DNA of 64,000 nucleotides from VFJZ01 sp046598415 (GCA_046598415.1 JBKJIG010000084.1:1-64000); one strand, 5' to 3'. Positions 51,808-60,723 are shown, counted from the first letter of the stretch. The notes: a model not told the origin generated them from the sequence alone. Translations and numbers: made by a program.

Positions 51808-52282
51808 GGTCGGTCACCTCCTGCTGCAACCGGGCGAGCGCGCGGGACAGGCGCGTGGTGCACGCCGACTCGGAAATGCCGAGCAGATGCGCGGCGGCGC
51901 GAGCGTCGAGATCGAGGATCACGCGCAGCGCGATCACCTCGCGGTCGCCCGCGCTGAGCCGGTGCAACCCGGCCTCGATCGCGGCGGACAGGTCGTTGGA
52001 GATGCCCGGCCCGTCGCTCCGGTCGGTCACGTCGGCGGCCGCGAGCTCGTACCGCCGTCGCCGCTGCTCGCGGCGGAAGTGGTCGAGCATCGCGCAGCGG
52101 GCGATCACCAGCAGCCACGCCCGCGGCTTCGCACGGGCGGGGTCGTACTTCGGGTACGCCCGCAGCGCGCGCTCCATCGTCTCGGCCGCCAGGTCCTCGG
52201 CGACGGCGGCATCACCGGTCGCGTAGAGCAGGAACCGGTAGACGTCGTCGAGGTGGGTGCGGGCCATCTCCGCGAACTCCAT
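51794..52282 (-). CDS. ECF-type RNA polymerase sigma factor
   Basis: This 162-residue ECF factor has region 2 (HLDDVYRFLLYATGDAAVAE, DLAAETMERALRAYPKYDP, KPRAWLLVIARCAMLDHFRR) and region 4 (LSAGDREVIALRVILDLDA, LLGISESACTTRLSRALARL). It is paired by a 14-bp overlap with the DUF4349-type membrane protein. AAGGAGG lies 5-6 bp before the ATG, and TATAAG overlaps it, ending 5 bp from the ATG, so either an SD-led or a leaderless start is possible. The sensed signal is unknown. Confidence 0.88.
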   Translation of the reverse strand: MEFAEMARTHLDDVYRFLLYATGDAAVAEDLAAETMERALRAYPKYDPARAKPRAWLLVIARCAMLDHFRREQRRRRYELAAADVTDRSDGPGISNDLSAAIEAGLHRLSAGDREVIALRVILDLDARAAAHLLGISESACTTRLSRALARLQQEVTDHARV

Positions 52283-52345
52283 GCCTCCTTATACGACGCT
52301 CGCGTGCGTTTCGTCACACGCCGTGGCGCGATACGCTCAACCCGG

Positions 52346-52534
52346 ATGCCCACCCGCCGCCGCCTCGTCGTCCTCGGCCTGCCCGCACCGGGTATCGCGG
52401 TGGCGTGGGCGAGCACGCAGCGGGACGACGACACCGCACCCGATCAGGCCGCCGAGGCCGCGACGCCGCGGCCGTTCGCGCGCATGCTTCTCGAGCCCGA
52501 GGCCGAGCTGCTCGACTGGCACCCAAGCCCGTGA
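52346..52534 (+). CDS. Small protein (62 aa) ahead of the sugar isomerase-like gene
   Basis: ATG 52346 opens MPTRRRLVVLGLPAPGIAVA, a short basic start and hydrophobic stretch like a signal or membrane anchor, followed by an acidic, Pro-rich tail ending LLDWHPSP. Its TGA overlaps the GTG of the isomerase-like gene (GTGA), so it may be the first gene of that operon. No family is recognised and no good Shine-Dalgarno is seen. Confidence 0.45.
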   Translation: MPTRRRLVVLGLPAPGIAVAWASTQRDDDTAPDQAAEAATPRPFARMLLEPEAELLDWHPSP

Positions 52535-53451
52535 CCGTGCGCATCGCGAGCGCGCCCGCCTCGTTCGGCGTCTACGGGATGACCGTCGGCCAGCCGAACC
52601 TGCCCGGCGCCGCCGACCTCGCGGCCACGATCGCCGACGCGGGCTACGCCGGCACCGAGCTCGGCCCGCCGGGCTACTTCGGTGACGGCGCCGAGGCGGC
52701 GGAGCTGCTCGCCGACAGCGGTCTGGAGCTGGTCGCGGCACTCGTGCCGATGCGGCTGTCGCGCCCCGCGGCCCACGAGGAGGACACGGCGTCGCTCGAC
52801 CGGACGCTCGCCCTCCTCGCGGCGGCCGCCGCCGGCGCGCCGCTGCCGCGCGTGCTGCTGGCCGACGCCATGGTCGAGCCGGATCGCACGCACCACGCGG
52901 GCGCCATCGAGCAGCATCCCGAGACGTGGCTGCCCGACGGCCGCTTCGCGACCCTGCTCGACACCGTGCACCGCTCGGCCGAGCGGTGCCGTGAGCGCGG
53001 CTTCGCGGTCGCGTTCCACCACCACGTCGGCACCTACATCGAGACGCCGCGCGAGATCGCCCGCCTGGCCGAGGCGATGGATCCGGCGCTGGTCGGCCTC
53101 TGCCTCGACATCGGGCACGCCTGCCTCGGCGGCGGCGATCCGCTGGCGCTGCTGCAGAGCTACGGCGACCTGGTCACGCACCTGCACTTGAAGGACGTCG
53201 ATCGCACGCGGCTGACCGCGGCGCTCGAGGTGCCCTCCGGGTTGACGGTGGCGCGCGAATCGGGCGCCTTCTGCGCGCTCGGCACCGGCGACGCGCGCGT
53301 CGAGGAGTGCCTCGCAGCGCTGCGGGTGCACGGCTACGACGGGTGGATCGTGGTCGAGCAGGAGCGCCTGCTGCAGCCGGGCGACACGCTCGACGCGGCC
53401 GTCGACGACGCCCGCGCCAACCGCGCCTGGCTGGCCGAGCGCGACCTCTAG
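52531..53451 (+). CDS. Sugar phosphate isomerase/epimerase family protein (IolE-like TIM barrel)
   Basis: This ~306-residue AP-endonuclease-2-type TIM barrel begins with RIASAPASFGVYGM and has DAGYAGTELGPPGYFG, and metal ligands typical of the family: Glu in the ELGPPG strand, His/Asp in LCLDIGHACLGGGD, His in THLHLKDVD and a late Glu in VVEQERL. IolE dehydrates 2-keto-myo-inositol, and other members isomerise keto sugars. The absence of other iol genes leaves the substrate open. The GTG at 52531 overlaps the preceding small gene; GTG 52537 is an alternative. Confidence 0.82.
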   Translation: MTVRIASAPASFGVYGMTVGQPNLPGAADLAATIADAGYAGTELGPPGYFGDGAEAAELLADSGLELVAALVPMRLSRPAAHEEDTASLDRTLALLAAAAAGAPLPRVLLADAMVEPDRTHHAGAIEQHPETWLPDGRFATLLDTVHRSAERCRERGFAVAFHHHVGTYIETPREIARLAEAMDPALVGLCLDIGHACLGGGDPLALLQSYGDLVTHLHLKDVDRTRLTAALEVPSGLTVARESGAFCALGTGDARVEECLAALRVHGYDGWIVVEQERLLQPGDTLDAAVDDARANRAWLAERDL

Positions 53452-53488
53452 CCCGGTCGGCTGCCGGCCCGCCGCACGCGCGCGGCCG

Positions 53489-54190
53489 TCACGCGGTGGC
53501 GTGCCCGAGCAGGCCCTCGCCGGCCGCCGTCACCAGCGCGCAGGCGCGCTCGACCTCGGCATCGACGAACGGGAACACGTCGCACCGCGTCAGCATCAGC
53601 ACCAGGTCGGTGCCCGGACCGGTCGAGATGGGCGCGGCGGCGAGCTCCTTCGCGTCGATCGCCTGACGGTAGGAGAGCGGCGCCCACGACCCCTCGGCCG
53701 GCGCGATCACGGCCTCGCCGGTGCGCAGGGCACGACGTGCGATGCAGGGCTCGTCGGGCGCGATCGGCGGCAGGTGCCCGGGGATGGCGGCGATCGGCGT
53801 CAACCGCTGCCGGTCGGGTGCGGCGAACAGCACGCCGGCGTCGGCGCTCACCATGGCGAGCAGCGAGGCCAGCAGCGCCTCGCGGGCCGTGCTCGGGTCG
53901 CTGGCGCGGATCGTGCGGCCGAACGCCTCCGCCATCGCGATGCCGGGGTCGGGCAGGTCGATCGCGCGGCGCTTGCCGAGCAGGCTCACCTCGGGCTCGA
54001 GCGCGGTCAGCGCGCGCTGCAGGTCGCCGCCGTGCACGAGCAGGTCGTCGATCGCCTGCCCGCTGCGGTGCCCGACGACGGCCACGGCGAGGATGTCGGT
54101 GCCGCAGTTCGCGAGGCAGCGCGTCACGAGCGCGAGACTGCCGGGACGGTCGGGGAGCGCGAGTCGGATGAGGTAGCGGTCGTCGATCAT
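53489..54190 (-). CDS. ACT-GAF domain protein, probable amino-acid-sensing regulator
   Basis: From ATG 54190 (GGGGGAGG just before it) the 233-residue product has an N-terminal ACT domain (DDRYLIRLALPDRPGSLALV, TRCLANCGTDILAVAVVGH) and a C-terminal GAF-like domain (LLASLLAMVSADAGVLFAAP to ~220). ACT domains bind amino acids; no DNA-binding or catalytic motif is visible. It is divergent from a HAD protein that itself ends in SerA-type regulatory domains, so serine is a candidate ligand. A terminator-like hairpin directly upstream (54201-54232) suggests that expression is attenuated. Confidence 0.75.
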   Translation of the reverse strand: MIDDRYLIRLALPDRPGSLALVTRCLANCGTDILAVAVVGHRSGQAIDDLLVHGGDLQRALTALEPEVSLLGKRRAIDLPDPGIAMAEAFGRTIRASDPSTAREALLASLLAMVSADAGVLFAAPDRQRLTPIAAIPGHLPPIAPDEPCIARRALRTGEAVIAPAEGSWAPLSYRQAIDAKELAAAPISTGPGTDLVLMLTRCDVFPFVDAEVERACALVTAAGEGLLGHATA

Positions 54191-54200
54191 CGGCCTCCCC

Positions 54201-54232
54201 CAAAGAAAAAGGCCCCGGAAAATCCGAGGCCT
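54201..54232 (-). promoter_or_regulatory. Terminator-like attenuator in the leader of the ACT-GAF gene
   Basis: On the minus strand AGGCCTCGG (54232-54224) pairs with CCGGGGCCT (54218-54210), 9 bp with one T-G wobble and loop ATTTT, followed by TTTTCTTTG: a classic intrinsic terminator. It stands immediately before the Shine-Dalgarno GGGGGAGG, and no minus-strand gene lies upstream for it to end. A second hairpin GCGGTCG-GTGT-CGACCGC lies a few bases upstream and could be part of an antiterminating fold. Confidence 0.55.
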
Positions 54233-54299
54233 CGTTGCCCGTCGCGGTCGACACCGACCGCTCCCCGAGCCTAGCACCTCCTGCTACGGTCGGCGGCCG

Positions 54300-55448
54300 A
54301 TGACGGTGGTCCTCGATCTCGACGGCGTGCTCACCGAGCACCCGCGTGTGCTGGCATCGGCCGCCTCCGCAAAGTTCGGCATCGACCTGCCGGAGCGGGC
54401 GTTCATCGACGCCGCCGGCCTCGAGATCTCGGACGAGGTCCGCGGCTGGGTGTACGGCGTCGACGGGCCTGCGGCGCACCTCTCGCCGGCCACCGACGCA
54501 CCGGCGCTGGTCGCCCGGCTGGCGGCCGTCACGCCCGTCTGCATCGTCACCGCGCGCGCGGCGGCGTGTGCCCCGATGACCCGCGCGTGGCTGGCCAGGC
54601 ACGGCTTTCCCGACGTGCCGATGCGCTTCGCCGACGACAAGCCCGCGGTCGCGCGCGACCTGCGCGCGGTCTGCGCCATCGAGGACTCCGAACGTCACGC
54701 CCGCGTCTACAGCGCCACCGGCATCCCGTGCCTGCTGATCGGCGCCGGCGACCCCATCGCCGGTGTGACGCGGGTGGCCACGCTGGCCGAGGCGGTGGCC
54801 GCAGCCGAGGCGATGGCGCCGCCGCCCGCCGCGGACGATGCCGAAGTCCGCGCCGCCGCGACGACCGCGGCGGGGCACCTGCTCGAGGTGCTCGCACCGG
54901 GCTTCCTCGCCCTGCGCATCACCGTCAACGGCCTCGTGGCGGCGGACGAGATCGAGGACGTCGTGACGCTCGCGCTGGCCGGTGCGCTGGCCGAGCGCAG
55001 GGGCCGGCGGGTCGGGCCCGCAGATGCCCGCCGGCTCGCGGCCGAGGCGGGCATCCGCCTGACCCTCCACGCCGGTACCGACGACCCGGCCGTCGGACAG
55101 TCGTTCTCGTTCGACGCCAGCGGGGAGGGCGAGCACCACGTCCGGGTGGCCGGCACCGGCGCCGACGCGGGCATCGTCGAGGTCGACCGCTACGCGCTCG
55201 ACGGTGCGCTGCACGGCGACTTGCTGATCACCCGCCACCGCGACGCGCCCGGCGTGATCGGCAAGGTCGGCGCGGTGCTCGGTCACCACGAGGTCAACAT
55301 CGCCGGCATGCAGGTCGGTCGCCACCGCCAGGGCGGCGAGGCGCTGATGGTGCTGAACGTCGATGACGCGATCCCGGCCGCCGCGGAGGCCGAGATCCGG
55401 GCAATCGAGGGCCTGACCGCCGTCTACGTCGTCTCGCTGCCGCGGTAG
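54300..55448 (+). CDS. HAD-superfamily phosphatase fused to SerA-type ASB and ACT regulatory domains
   Basis: Residues 1-~165 of this 382-residue protein are a HAD hydrolase: DLDGVLTEHP (Asp6, Asp8), Thr84 in VTARAAA, Lys114 in DDKPAVARD and Glu128-Asp129 in CAIEDSERHA, all motifs present. Residues ~185-300 resemble the allosteric-substrate-binding domain of 3-phosphoglycerate dehydrogenase, and ~307-382 its ACT domain (RDAPGVIGKVGAVLGHHEVN, IAGMQVGR). The dehydrogenase part itself is absent. A serine-regulated phosphatase, perhaps for phosphoserine or a nucleotide, is a fair hypothesis. No Shine-Dalgarno precedes the ATG. The MFS gene follows after 8 bp. Confidence 0.78.
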   Translation: MTVVLDLDGVLTEHPRVLASAASAKFGIDLPERAFIDAAGLEISDEVRGWVYGVDGPAAHLSPATDAPALVARLAAVTPVCIVTARAAACAPMTRAWLARHGFPDVPMRFADDKPAVARDLRAVCAIEDSERHARVYSATGIPCLLIGAGDPIAGVTRVATLAEAVAAAEAMAPPPAADDAEVRAAATTAAGHLLEVLAPGFLALRITVNGLVAADEIEDVVTLALAGALAERRGRRVGPADARRLAAEAGIRLTLHAGTDDPAVGQSFSFDASGEGEHHVRVAGTGADAGIVEVDRYALDGALHGDLLITRHRDAPGVIGKVGAVLGHHEVNIAGMQVGRHRQGGEALMVLNVDDAIPAAAEAEIRAIEGLTAVYVVSLPR

Positions 55449-55456
55449 CGGCGGCC

Positions 55457-56863
55457 GTGCCGCTCGCCGACCCGGTCACGCTCAGCTCGCGCCGCGGGCG
55501 GTGGGTGCTCGCGGTGACGGTGCTGGGAACGGGTATCGCGCTGCTCGAGGCGACCATCGTCAACGTGGCGCTGGCCACGCTCGGTCGCGACCTCGGTGCC
55601 GGCGTCGACGACATCCAGTGGGTCGTCAACGCCTACATGCTGACGCTCGCCTCGCTGATCCTGTTCGGCGGCGCGCTGGGTGACCGCATCGGCCGCCGCC
55701 GGGTGTTCGTGATCGGCATCGTGTGGTTCACGGTCGCCTCGGCGCTGTGCGCCGTGGCGCCGTCGGTGGGCGTGCTGATCGCGGCCCGCGCGCTGCAGGG
55801 CATCGGCGGCGCGCTGCTGACGCCGGGCAGCCTGGCCATCATCGGAGCGGCGTTCGTGCCGGCCGACCGGGCGCGGGCGATCGGCGCGTGGACGGGCTTC
55901 GTGTCGATCGCCGCCGCGGTCGGGCCGCTGCTCGGCGGCTGGCTCGTCGACGTCTCCAGCTGGCGCGCGATCTTCCTGATCAACGTCCCGATCGGCGCGG
56001 TCGTCGTGTTTCTCGCCCTCCGTCACGTACCGGAGAGCCGCGACGCCGAGGGCGCCGGCCGGCTCGATGTGGGCGGGGCGGTGCTGGCGACGATCGCGCT
56101 GGCCGGCATCACGGTGGCGTTCATCCAGGCGCCCGCCGGCACCTCGGCGGCGCTGGTCGTGGCGGCGGCGCTGGTCGGCATCGCGGCCGCCACCGGCTTC
56201 GTGCTGATCGAACGCCGCCATCCGCGGCCGATGCTGCCGCTCGGCCTGTTCCGCTCGCGCCGCTTCTCGGGCGCCAACGCCCTCACGTTCGTCGTCTGGG
56301 GGCCGATCAGCGCGATCTTCCTGTTCCTCGTCGTCTATCTGCAGGTCTCGCTGGACTACTCGCCGCTGCAATCGGGCGCCGCGCTGCTGCCGATCACGGC
56401 CGTGATGCTGACGCTGTCGGCGCGCGTCGGGGCGCTCGCCCAGCGGATCGGCGCACGGCCGTTCCTGACGCTCGGCCCGCTGCTGTTCGGCAGCGGCGTG
56501 CTGGCGATCCGCAGCATCGACCCGGGTGACGACTACTGGACGGGCATCCTGCCGCCGCTGGTGGTGTTCGCCCTCGGGCTGGTGTCTCTGGTGGCGCCGG
56601 TGACCGCCGTCGCCCTGCAGGGCGCGGGCACGCGCTACGCGGGCGTCGCGAGCGGCGTCAACAACGCGGTCGCGCGGACGGCCCAGCTGCTCGCGATCGC
56701 CGTACTGCCGCCGCTGGCCGGGCTGTCGGGCGACGCGTACACCGACCCGGTCGCCGTCGCCGCCGCGTTCCGGACGGCGATGGCGATCTGCGCCAGCGTG
56801 GCCGCCGTCGGCGCCGTCATCGGCTACATCACGATCCGCGATCCGGCGACGCCACCGTCCTGA
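55457..56863 (+). CDS. MFS drug/metabolite exporter, DHA2 (EmrB/QacA) family
   Basis: This 468-residue transporter has about 14 membrane segments. Motif A GALGDRIGRRRVF lies in the loop after helix 2, motif C-like GPLLGGWLVDVSSWR after helix 5 with WRAIFLINVPIG, and LEATIVNVALATLGRDL in helix 1, all typical of proton-driven multidrug exporters. The GTG start is at 55457, 8 bp after the HAD-SerA gene, so they may be cotranscribed. That would fit export of an amino acid-related compound, but drug efflux is equally possible. Confidence 0.9.
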   Translation: MPLADPVTLSSRRGRWVLAVTVLGTGIALLEATIVNVALATLGRDLGAGVDDIQWVVNAYMLTLASLILFGGALGDRIGRRRVFVIGIVWFTVASALCAVAPSVGVLIAARALQGIGGALLTPGSLAIIGAAFVPADRARAIGAWTGFVSIAAAVGPLLGGWLVDVSSWRAIFLINVPIGAVVVFLALRHVPESRDAEGAGRLDVGGAVLATIALAGITVAFIQAPAGTSAALVVAAALVGIAAATGFVLIERRHPRPMLPLGLFRSRRFSGANALTFVVWGPISAIFLFLVVYLQVSLDYSPLQSGAALLPITAVMLTLSARVGALAQRIGARPFLTLGPLLFGSGVLAIRSIDPGDDYWTGILPPLVVFALGLVSLVAPVTAVALQGAGTRYAGVASGVNNAVARTAQLLAIAVLPPLAGLSGDAYTDPVAVAAAFRTAMAICASVAAVGAVIGYITIRDPATPPS

Positions 56864-56867
56864 TGCC

Positions 56868-57761
56868 TCAGCGCGTCGGGACGGGCAGCGGCGTCAGGTT
56901 GGCCTCGATCTCGGCGCGCTGCGGCTCCAGCCACGGCGGCAGGATCACCTTCGTGCCGAGCTCCGCCAGGGGCAGGTCGCGCGTGAAGCCCGGGCCGTGG
57001 TCGGCGATCTCGTAGAGGATGCCGCCCGGCTCGCGGAAGTAGATCGAGTGGAAGTAGTGGCGGTCGACCATGCCCGAGGTCCGTACGCCGGCGGCCTCGA
57101 TCTTGGCGAGCCACCTCGGGTGGTCCTCGTTGGTCGAGTTCCACGCGATGTGGTGGATCGTGCCGGCGCCCTGCAGGCCGCGCTCGCCGCCCTGTTCGAA
57201 CGTGATGGTGCCGCCGCGCTTCGCGCCGCGGATCTCGAACGCGTCGTCGCCCGTGCGCTCGGCGCCGAGCAGGGTCTCGAGTAGCGTGGCCGAGGCCTCG
57301 GGCCGCAGGCTGCGGGCGCGGACGCCGTCGAAGCCCTGCAGGGCGTGCTCGGGTGGGATCTCGGAGTGCTGCGCGCTCAGCGGCGGGTCGCTGACGGCCG
57401 ACACGCGCAGCTCGTGCTCGAGCCCCTCGGGGTCGGCGAACACGACCGCGTCGGCCGTGCGCTCGACGCCCATCCGGTCTGCCCAGTAGTCGATCGCCGC
57501 GTCGGCGCCCACCCGCCAGACGACGCGGTGCACCATGCCGATGCCGGCCCGGCCCCGCGCGGCTCCCGGGTACTCGAAGAACGTGATGTCGGAGCCCGGC
57601 GACCCGTCCTCGTCGGCGTAGAACAGGTGGTAGACGTTCGGGTCGTCCTGGTTGACCGTCTTCGCCACCATCCGCAGGCCCATCCGGTGCGCGTAGAAGT
57701 CGACGTTCCGTGGCGCGTCGCCGGTGATCGCCGTGATGTGGTGGAGGCCCTCGAGCCGCAT
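56868..57761 (-). CDS. VOC-family ring-cleaving dioxygenase (MhqO-like)
   Basis: This 297-residue protein is made of two vicinal-oxygen-chelate modules. It starts LEGLHHITAITGDAPRNVDF and has metal ligands His7 or His8, a second His in GTIHHIAW (start of module 2) and Glu in EPGGILYEIA. The sequence style matches MhqO/MhqA-type hydroquinone dioxygenases and PcpA-like enzymes that open para-diols with Fe(II). It is a lone gene, convergent with the exporter by 4 bp. Roles in quinone detoxification or aromatic breakdown are plausible. Confidence 0.85.
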   Translation of the reverse strand: MRLEGLHHITAITGDAPRNVDFYAHRMGLRMVAKTVNQDDPNVYHLFYADEDGSPGSDITFFEYPGAARGRAGIGMVHRVVWRVGADAAIDYWADRMGVERTADAVVFADPEGLEHELRVSAVSDPPLSAQHSEIPPEHALQGFDGVRARSLRPEASATLLETLLGAERTGDDAFEIRGAKRGGTITFEQGGERGLQGAGTIHHIAWNSTNEDHPRWLAKIEAAGVRTSGMVDRHYFHSIYFREPGGILYEIADHGPGFTRDLPLAELGTKVILPPWLEPQRAEIEANLTPLPVPTR

Positions 57762-57810
57762 CGCCGCATCATGCCACGGGGTCGCCGACCGCTTCGACGC
57801 GGGGCACTGG

Positions 57811-58662
57811 CTAACGGTCGCCCGGCTCGTACATCGACGACGGCTCCCACCAGTCGTCGAACATCGACAGCGGCGGCCGGCGCTTGTGCTCGGTCATGCG
57901 GTAGCGCGCCTCGACCGCGCGAGCCACCTCGGCGGCGACGTCGCGTCCCTCGAGGTAGTCGTCCAGGTCGTCGTACGATAGCCCGAGGTCGGCCTCGTCG
58001 GCCTGGCCGGGAGCCTCGTCCAGCAGGTCGGCGGTGGGTGCTTTCTCGACCAGGCGGGCGGGTCCGCCGAGATGCTCGAGCAGCGCGCGTCCCTGGCGCT
58101 TGGTGAGGCCGGCCAGCGGCAGCACGTCGGCGCCGCCGTCGCCGAACTTCGTGAAGAAGCCCGTCGCGGCCTCGGCGGCATGGTCGGTGCCGACGACGAG
58201 CGCGTGCTCCTGGCCGGCGATCGCGTACTGGGCGATCATCCGCGCGCGGGCCTTGACGTTGCCCTTCACGAAGTCGCGCAGGCTGCTGCCGAGCGCTGCG
58301 GCGTACTCGGTCGCGAAGCCCTGGACGGCGCGCTCGATGTTGAACGTCACCTGCCGGTCTGGCCGGATGAACTGCAGCGCCAGCTGTGCATCTTCCTCGT
58401 CGGCCTGCACGGTGTACGGCAGGCGGACGGCGATGAACGTCGCGTCGCCGCCGGCCTCGCGCACGCCCTCGACGGCGAGCTGGCAGAGGCGTCCGGCGAG
58501 GGAGGAGTCCTGGCCGCCGCTGATGCCCAGCACGAGCCCCCTCGCGCCCGAGTGGCGCAGGTAGGCTCGCAGGAAATCGATGCGGCGCGCGATCTCGTCG
58601 GCGGCGTCGATCTCGGGCCGGACGTGGAGGTCGGCGATGATCGCCCGCTGCTGGTCGCGCAT
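57811..58662 (-). CDS. nadE: NH3-dependent NAD(+) synthetase
   Basis: This 283-residue enzyme amidates nicotinic acid adenine dinucleotide to NAD+ with ATP. The pyrophosphatase loop LVLGISGGQDSSLAGRLC is present, as are VVGTDHAAEAATGFFTKFGD and LAGLTKRQGRALLEHLG. EKAPTADLLDEAPGQADEAD closes the active site and matches the E. coli/Bacillus NH3-dependent type without a glutaminase domain. Start ATG 58662 opens MRDQQRAIIADLHV, the usual N-terminus. It ends about 50 bp before the VOC dioxygenase gene and follows the amidase gene on the same strand by ~20 bp. Confidence 0.95.
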   Translation of the reverse strand: MRDQQRAIIADLHVRPEIDAADEIARRIDFLRAYLRHSGARGLVLGISGGQDSSLAGRLCQLAVEGVREAGGDATFIAVRLPYTVQADEEDAQLALQFIRPDRQVTFNIERAVQGFATEYAAALGSSLRDFVKGNVKARARMIAQYAIAGQEHALVVGTDHAAEAATGFFTKFGDGGADVLPLAGLTKRQGRALLEHLGGPARLVEKAPTADLLDEAPGQADEADLGLSYDDLDDYLEGRDVAAEVARAVEARYRMTEHKRRPPLSMFDDWWEPSSMYEPGDR

Positions 58663-58682
58663 CGCCGCAGGATACGCGGGGG

Positions 58683-60665
58683 TTACGGGTGTGCGATGCG
58701 CCGGGCGTTGCCGGCCGGGTCGGTCAGCCGCAGCGTGGTCAGCTTGCGCACGCGCAGGGCGAATCGCCCCTTCGCGAACGTGCGGTGGGCGCTGCCGACG
58801 GTCACCGTGGCGCGCTCCGACAGGGTGCCGCGCAGGACGCCGCCGCGGTAGCTCAGGCGCGTCGCGCGCGGCGCGGTGCGGTCGACCAGCAGGCTGCGGG
58901 TGACGACCTGCGTGCCGCCCGCCGTGACGACGGAGATGCGGAGCTGCAGGCGGCCCTCGGGCAGCTTCGCGGTGGAGAAGTTGGCGCCGATCCTGCCGGC
59001 CCGGCCGGCGGCGATCGTACGCGTCGAGCCGGCCAGGCGGATCCGCACCGGCACCGCCTCGAGCCGCGTGGCGCGCAGCGCGACGCGGGACGGGCCGCGG
59101 GCGTTCACGATCGCCGGCTCGAGGGTGACGGACACGACGCCGCGCCGGATGTCGAACGGCAGCGTCACGACGGCGACGCCCGCGGCGCGCGCCATCCGCA
59201 GCACCGCGCGGTAGTGGCCGCTGGGGCCCTGCCACGTCAGCTGCTGCGCCCCGCGCGAGCGACGCGTGCCGACGTCGAGCACCTTCACGACTACGCCGGC
59301 CTCGTCGGTGATCGCGGTCGAGATGCGCGCGGACGCGGTCAGCGAGTAGGCGACCGTGACGGTGCCCGCCGCGGTGCTCGCGATGCGGGCACCGCGCAGC
59401 ACGTCGTCGGACGGCGCCGAGGCGAAGGAGTCGAACGCGCCCACCGCCGGACGCGCGTCGCCGGCCTCGATGCGCCAGCGCAGCCCGGCCAGCGAGGTCG
59501 GGGCGGGCGTCGTCCAGGTCGCGTCGACGGCCGTGCCCGTTCCCGTCCACTCGGCCACCGGTGCGCCGGCGCGATCGGTGACGGCCACGCGCCACGGCGA
59601 CGTCGACGAAAGGCGCGCGGTGAAGCGGATCGGCAGTGGTCCGGCAGACGGATCGACGTCGGCCGGCCCGGCGACGGGGTCGTAGATGCGCAGCATCGGG
59701 AGCGCCGCGACCGCGGCGCGCAGGGCCGGGAGCCTGGCGTACATGACGCTGCCGGGGCAGTCGCTGGAGCCGACGTCGCGATGACCCGAGATGGCCTTCA
59801 CGGCCACGACTGCGCCGGCCGCGTAGCGGTCGCCGCCGCCCGAGATCAGCCGCGAGGTGGCGAGCGGGTCGACGTGGGCGAGGTCGAGGCGCCAGGCGAT
59901 CACGTCGCGCAGCGCGTAGAGCTCCGCCTCGGTCGGCGACGCGGAGTTGTAGTTACCGATCAGCGCGACGCCGGCCGAGCCGGTGTTGAAGCCCGCCACC
60001 TGGGCACCGCGCACGTTGTTCGTGATGCCGCCGGAGCGCCCCTCGTAGATGCGTCCGTAGCGGTCGACGAGGTAGTTGTAGCCGATGTCGAACCAGCCCC
60101 GGCTGAGCACGTGGAAGCGGTAGAAGCCGCGGATCAGCGAGGGCACGTCGGCCGCGCTGTACGTCGCGGAGGAGGCCGTGTGGTGCACGAACACGACGCC
60201 GAGCCGGTCGAACAGGATCGCCGAGCCCTTCCGGATCGACTCGTCGGCGCCCCAGCCGGCGCGCGAGATGATCGGCGGCTGCTTCGGGTCGTCGGTCCTG
60301 ATCCGCGCCGCCCGGTTCGCCGGCGGGTCGGGGCCCGGCTTCACGAACACGACGGCGACCGTACCCCGCCCGCCCCGGACACGGACCTGCACGCGCTTCG
60401 TGCGGCCGATCCAGACCGGCTCGGTGAACCCGCCGCCGACCTGGTCGAGCGGCACGTAGTCGGCGGTGGAGCGCAGCGCGATGCTGCTCGGAGCAGTGCC
60501 GCGGACGCGGATGCCGGCCACGGTCGCGCCCGCCGGAACGGCCACCGTGCCGGTCCGCCACACACCGTCCGACACGAGCCGCACCGGCACATCGGCCGAT
60601 GCCTGCGGAACTCCGGCGGCGATCGTCGCTACCACCGCGACGAGGATGCGGGGGAATCGCCGCAT
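58683..60665 (-). CDS. Secreted peptidoglycan-recognition/N-acetylmuramoyl-L-alanine amidase with C-terminal beta repeats
   Basis: This 660-residue exported protein has signal peptide MRRFPRILVAVVATIAAG...ASA and a beta-sandwich N-domain to ~residue 125. An Amidase_2/PGRP domain (~140-320) follows, with zinc-site residues in VVFVHHTAS, GYNYLVDRYGRIYEGRSGG and AISGHRDVGSSDCPGSVMY. The C-terminal ~330 residues look like repeated FlgD-like or Ig-like beta modules (WQGPSGHYRAVLRMARAAG). It should cleave the amide between muramic acid and the stem peptide in cell walls. Start ATG 60665 was chosen for the signal peptide. Confidence 0.9.
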   Translation of the reverse strand: MRRFPRILVAVVATIAAGVPQASADVPVRLVSDGVWRTGTVAVPAGATVAGIRVRGTAPSSIALRSTADYVPLDQVGGGFTEPVWIGRTKRVQVRVRGGRGTVAVVFVKPGPDPPANRAARIRTDDPKQPPIISRAGWGADESIRKGSAILFDRLGVVFVHHTASSATYSAADVPSLIRGFYRFHVLSRGWFDIGYNYLVDRYGRIYEGRSGGITNNVRGAQVAGFNTGSAGVALIGNYNSASPTEAELYALRDVIAWRLDLAHVDPLATSRLISGGGDRYAAGAVVAVKAISGHRDVGSSDCPGSVMYARLPALRAAVAALPMLRIYDPVAGPADVDPSAGPLPIRFTARLSSTSPWRVAVTDRAGAPVAEWTGTGTAVDATWTTPAPTSLAGLRWRIEAGDARPAVGAFDSFASAPSDDVLRGARIASTAAGTVTVAYSLTASARISTAITDEAGVVVKVLDVGTRRSRGAQQLTWQGPSGHYRAVLRMARAAGVAVVTLPFDIRRGVVSVTLEPAIVNARGPSRVALRATRLEAVPVRIRLAGSTRTIAAGRAGRIGANFSTAKLPEGRLQLRISVVTAGGTQVVTRSLLVDRTAPRATRLSYRGGVLRGTLSERATVTVGSAHRTFAKGRFALRVRKLTTLRLTDPAGNARRIAHP

Positions 60666-60723
60666 CCTCGAAGTGTGCCTGCAAAGACGGGGAGGCAAGT
60701 TCGGAAGCTGTAAACTCTCCGCC

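Noticed and set aside
52283..52345. An ECF-type -35/-10 pair (AAC and CGTC) before the second ECF gene
   Set aside because: The two words are only about 9 bp apart, too close for an ECF promoter; a TATAAG box is the simpler reading.
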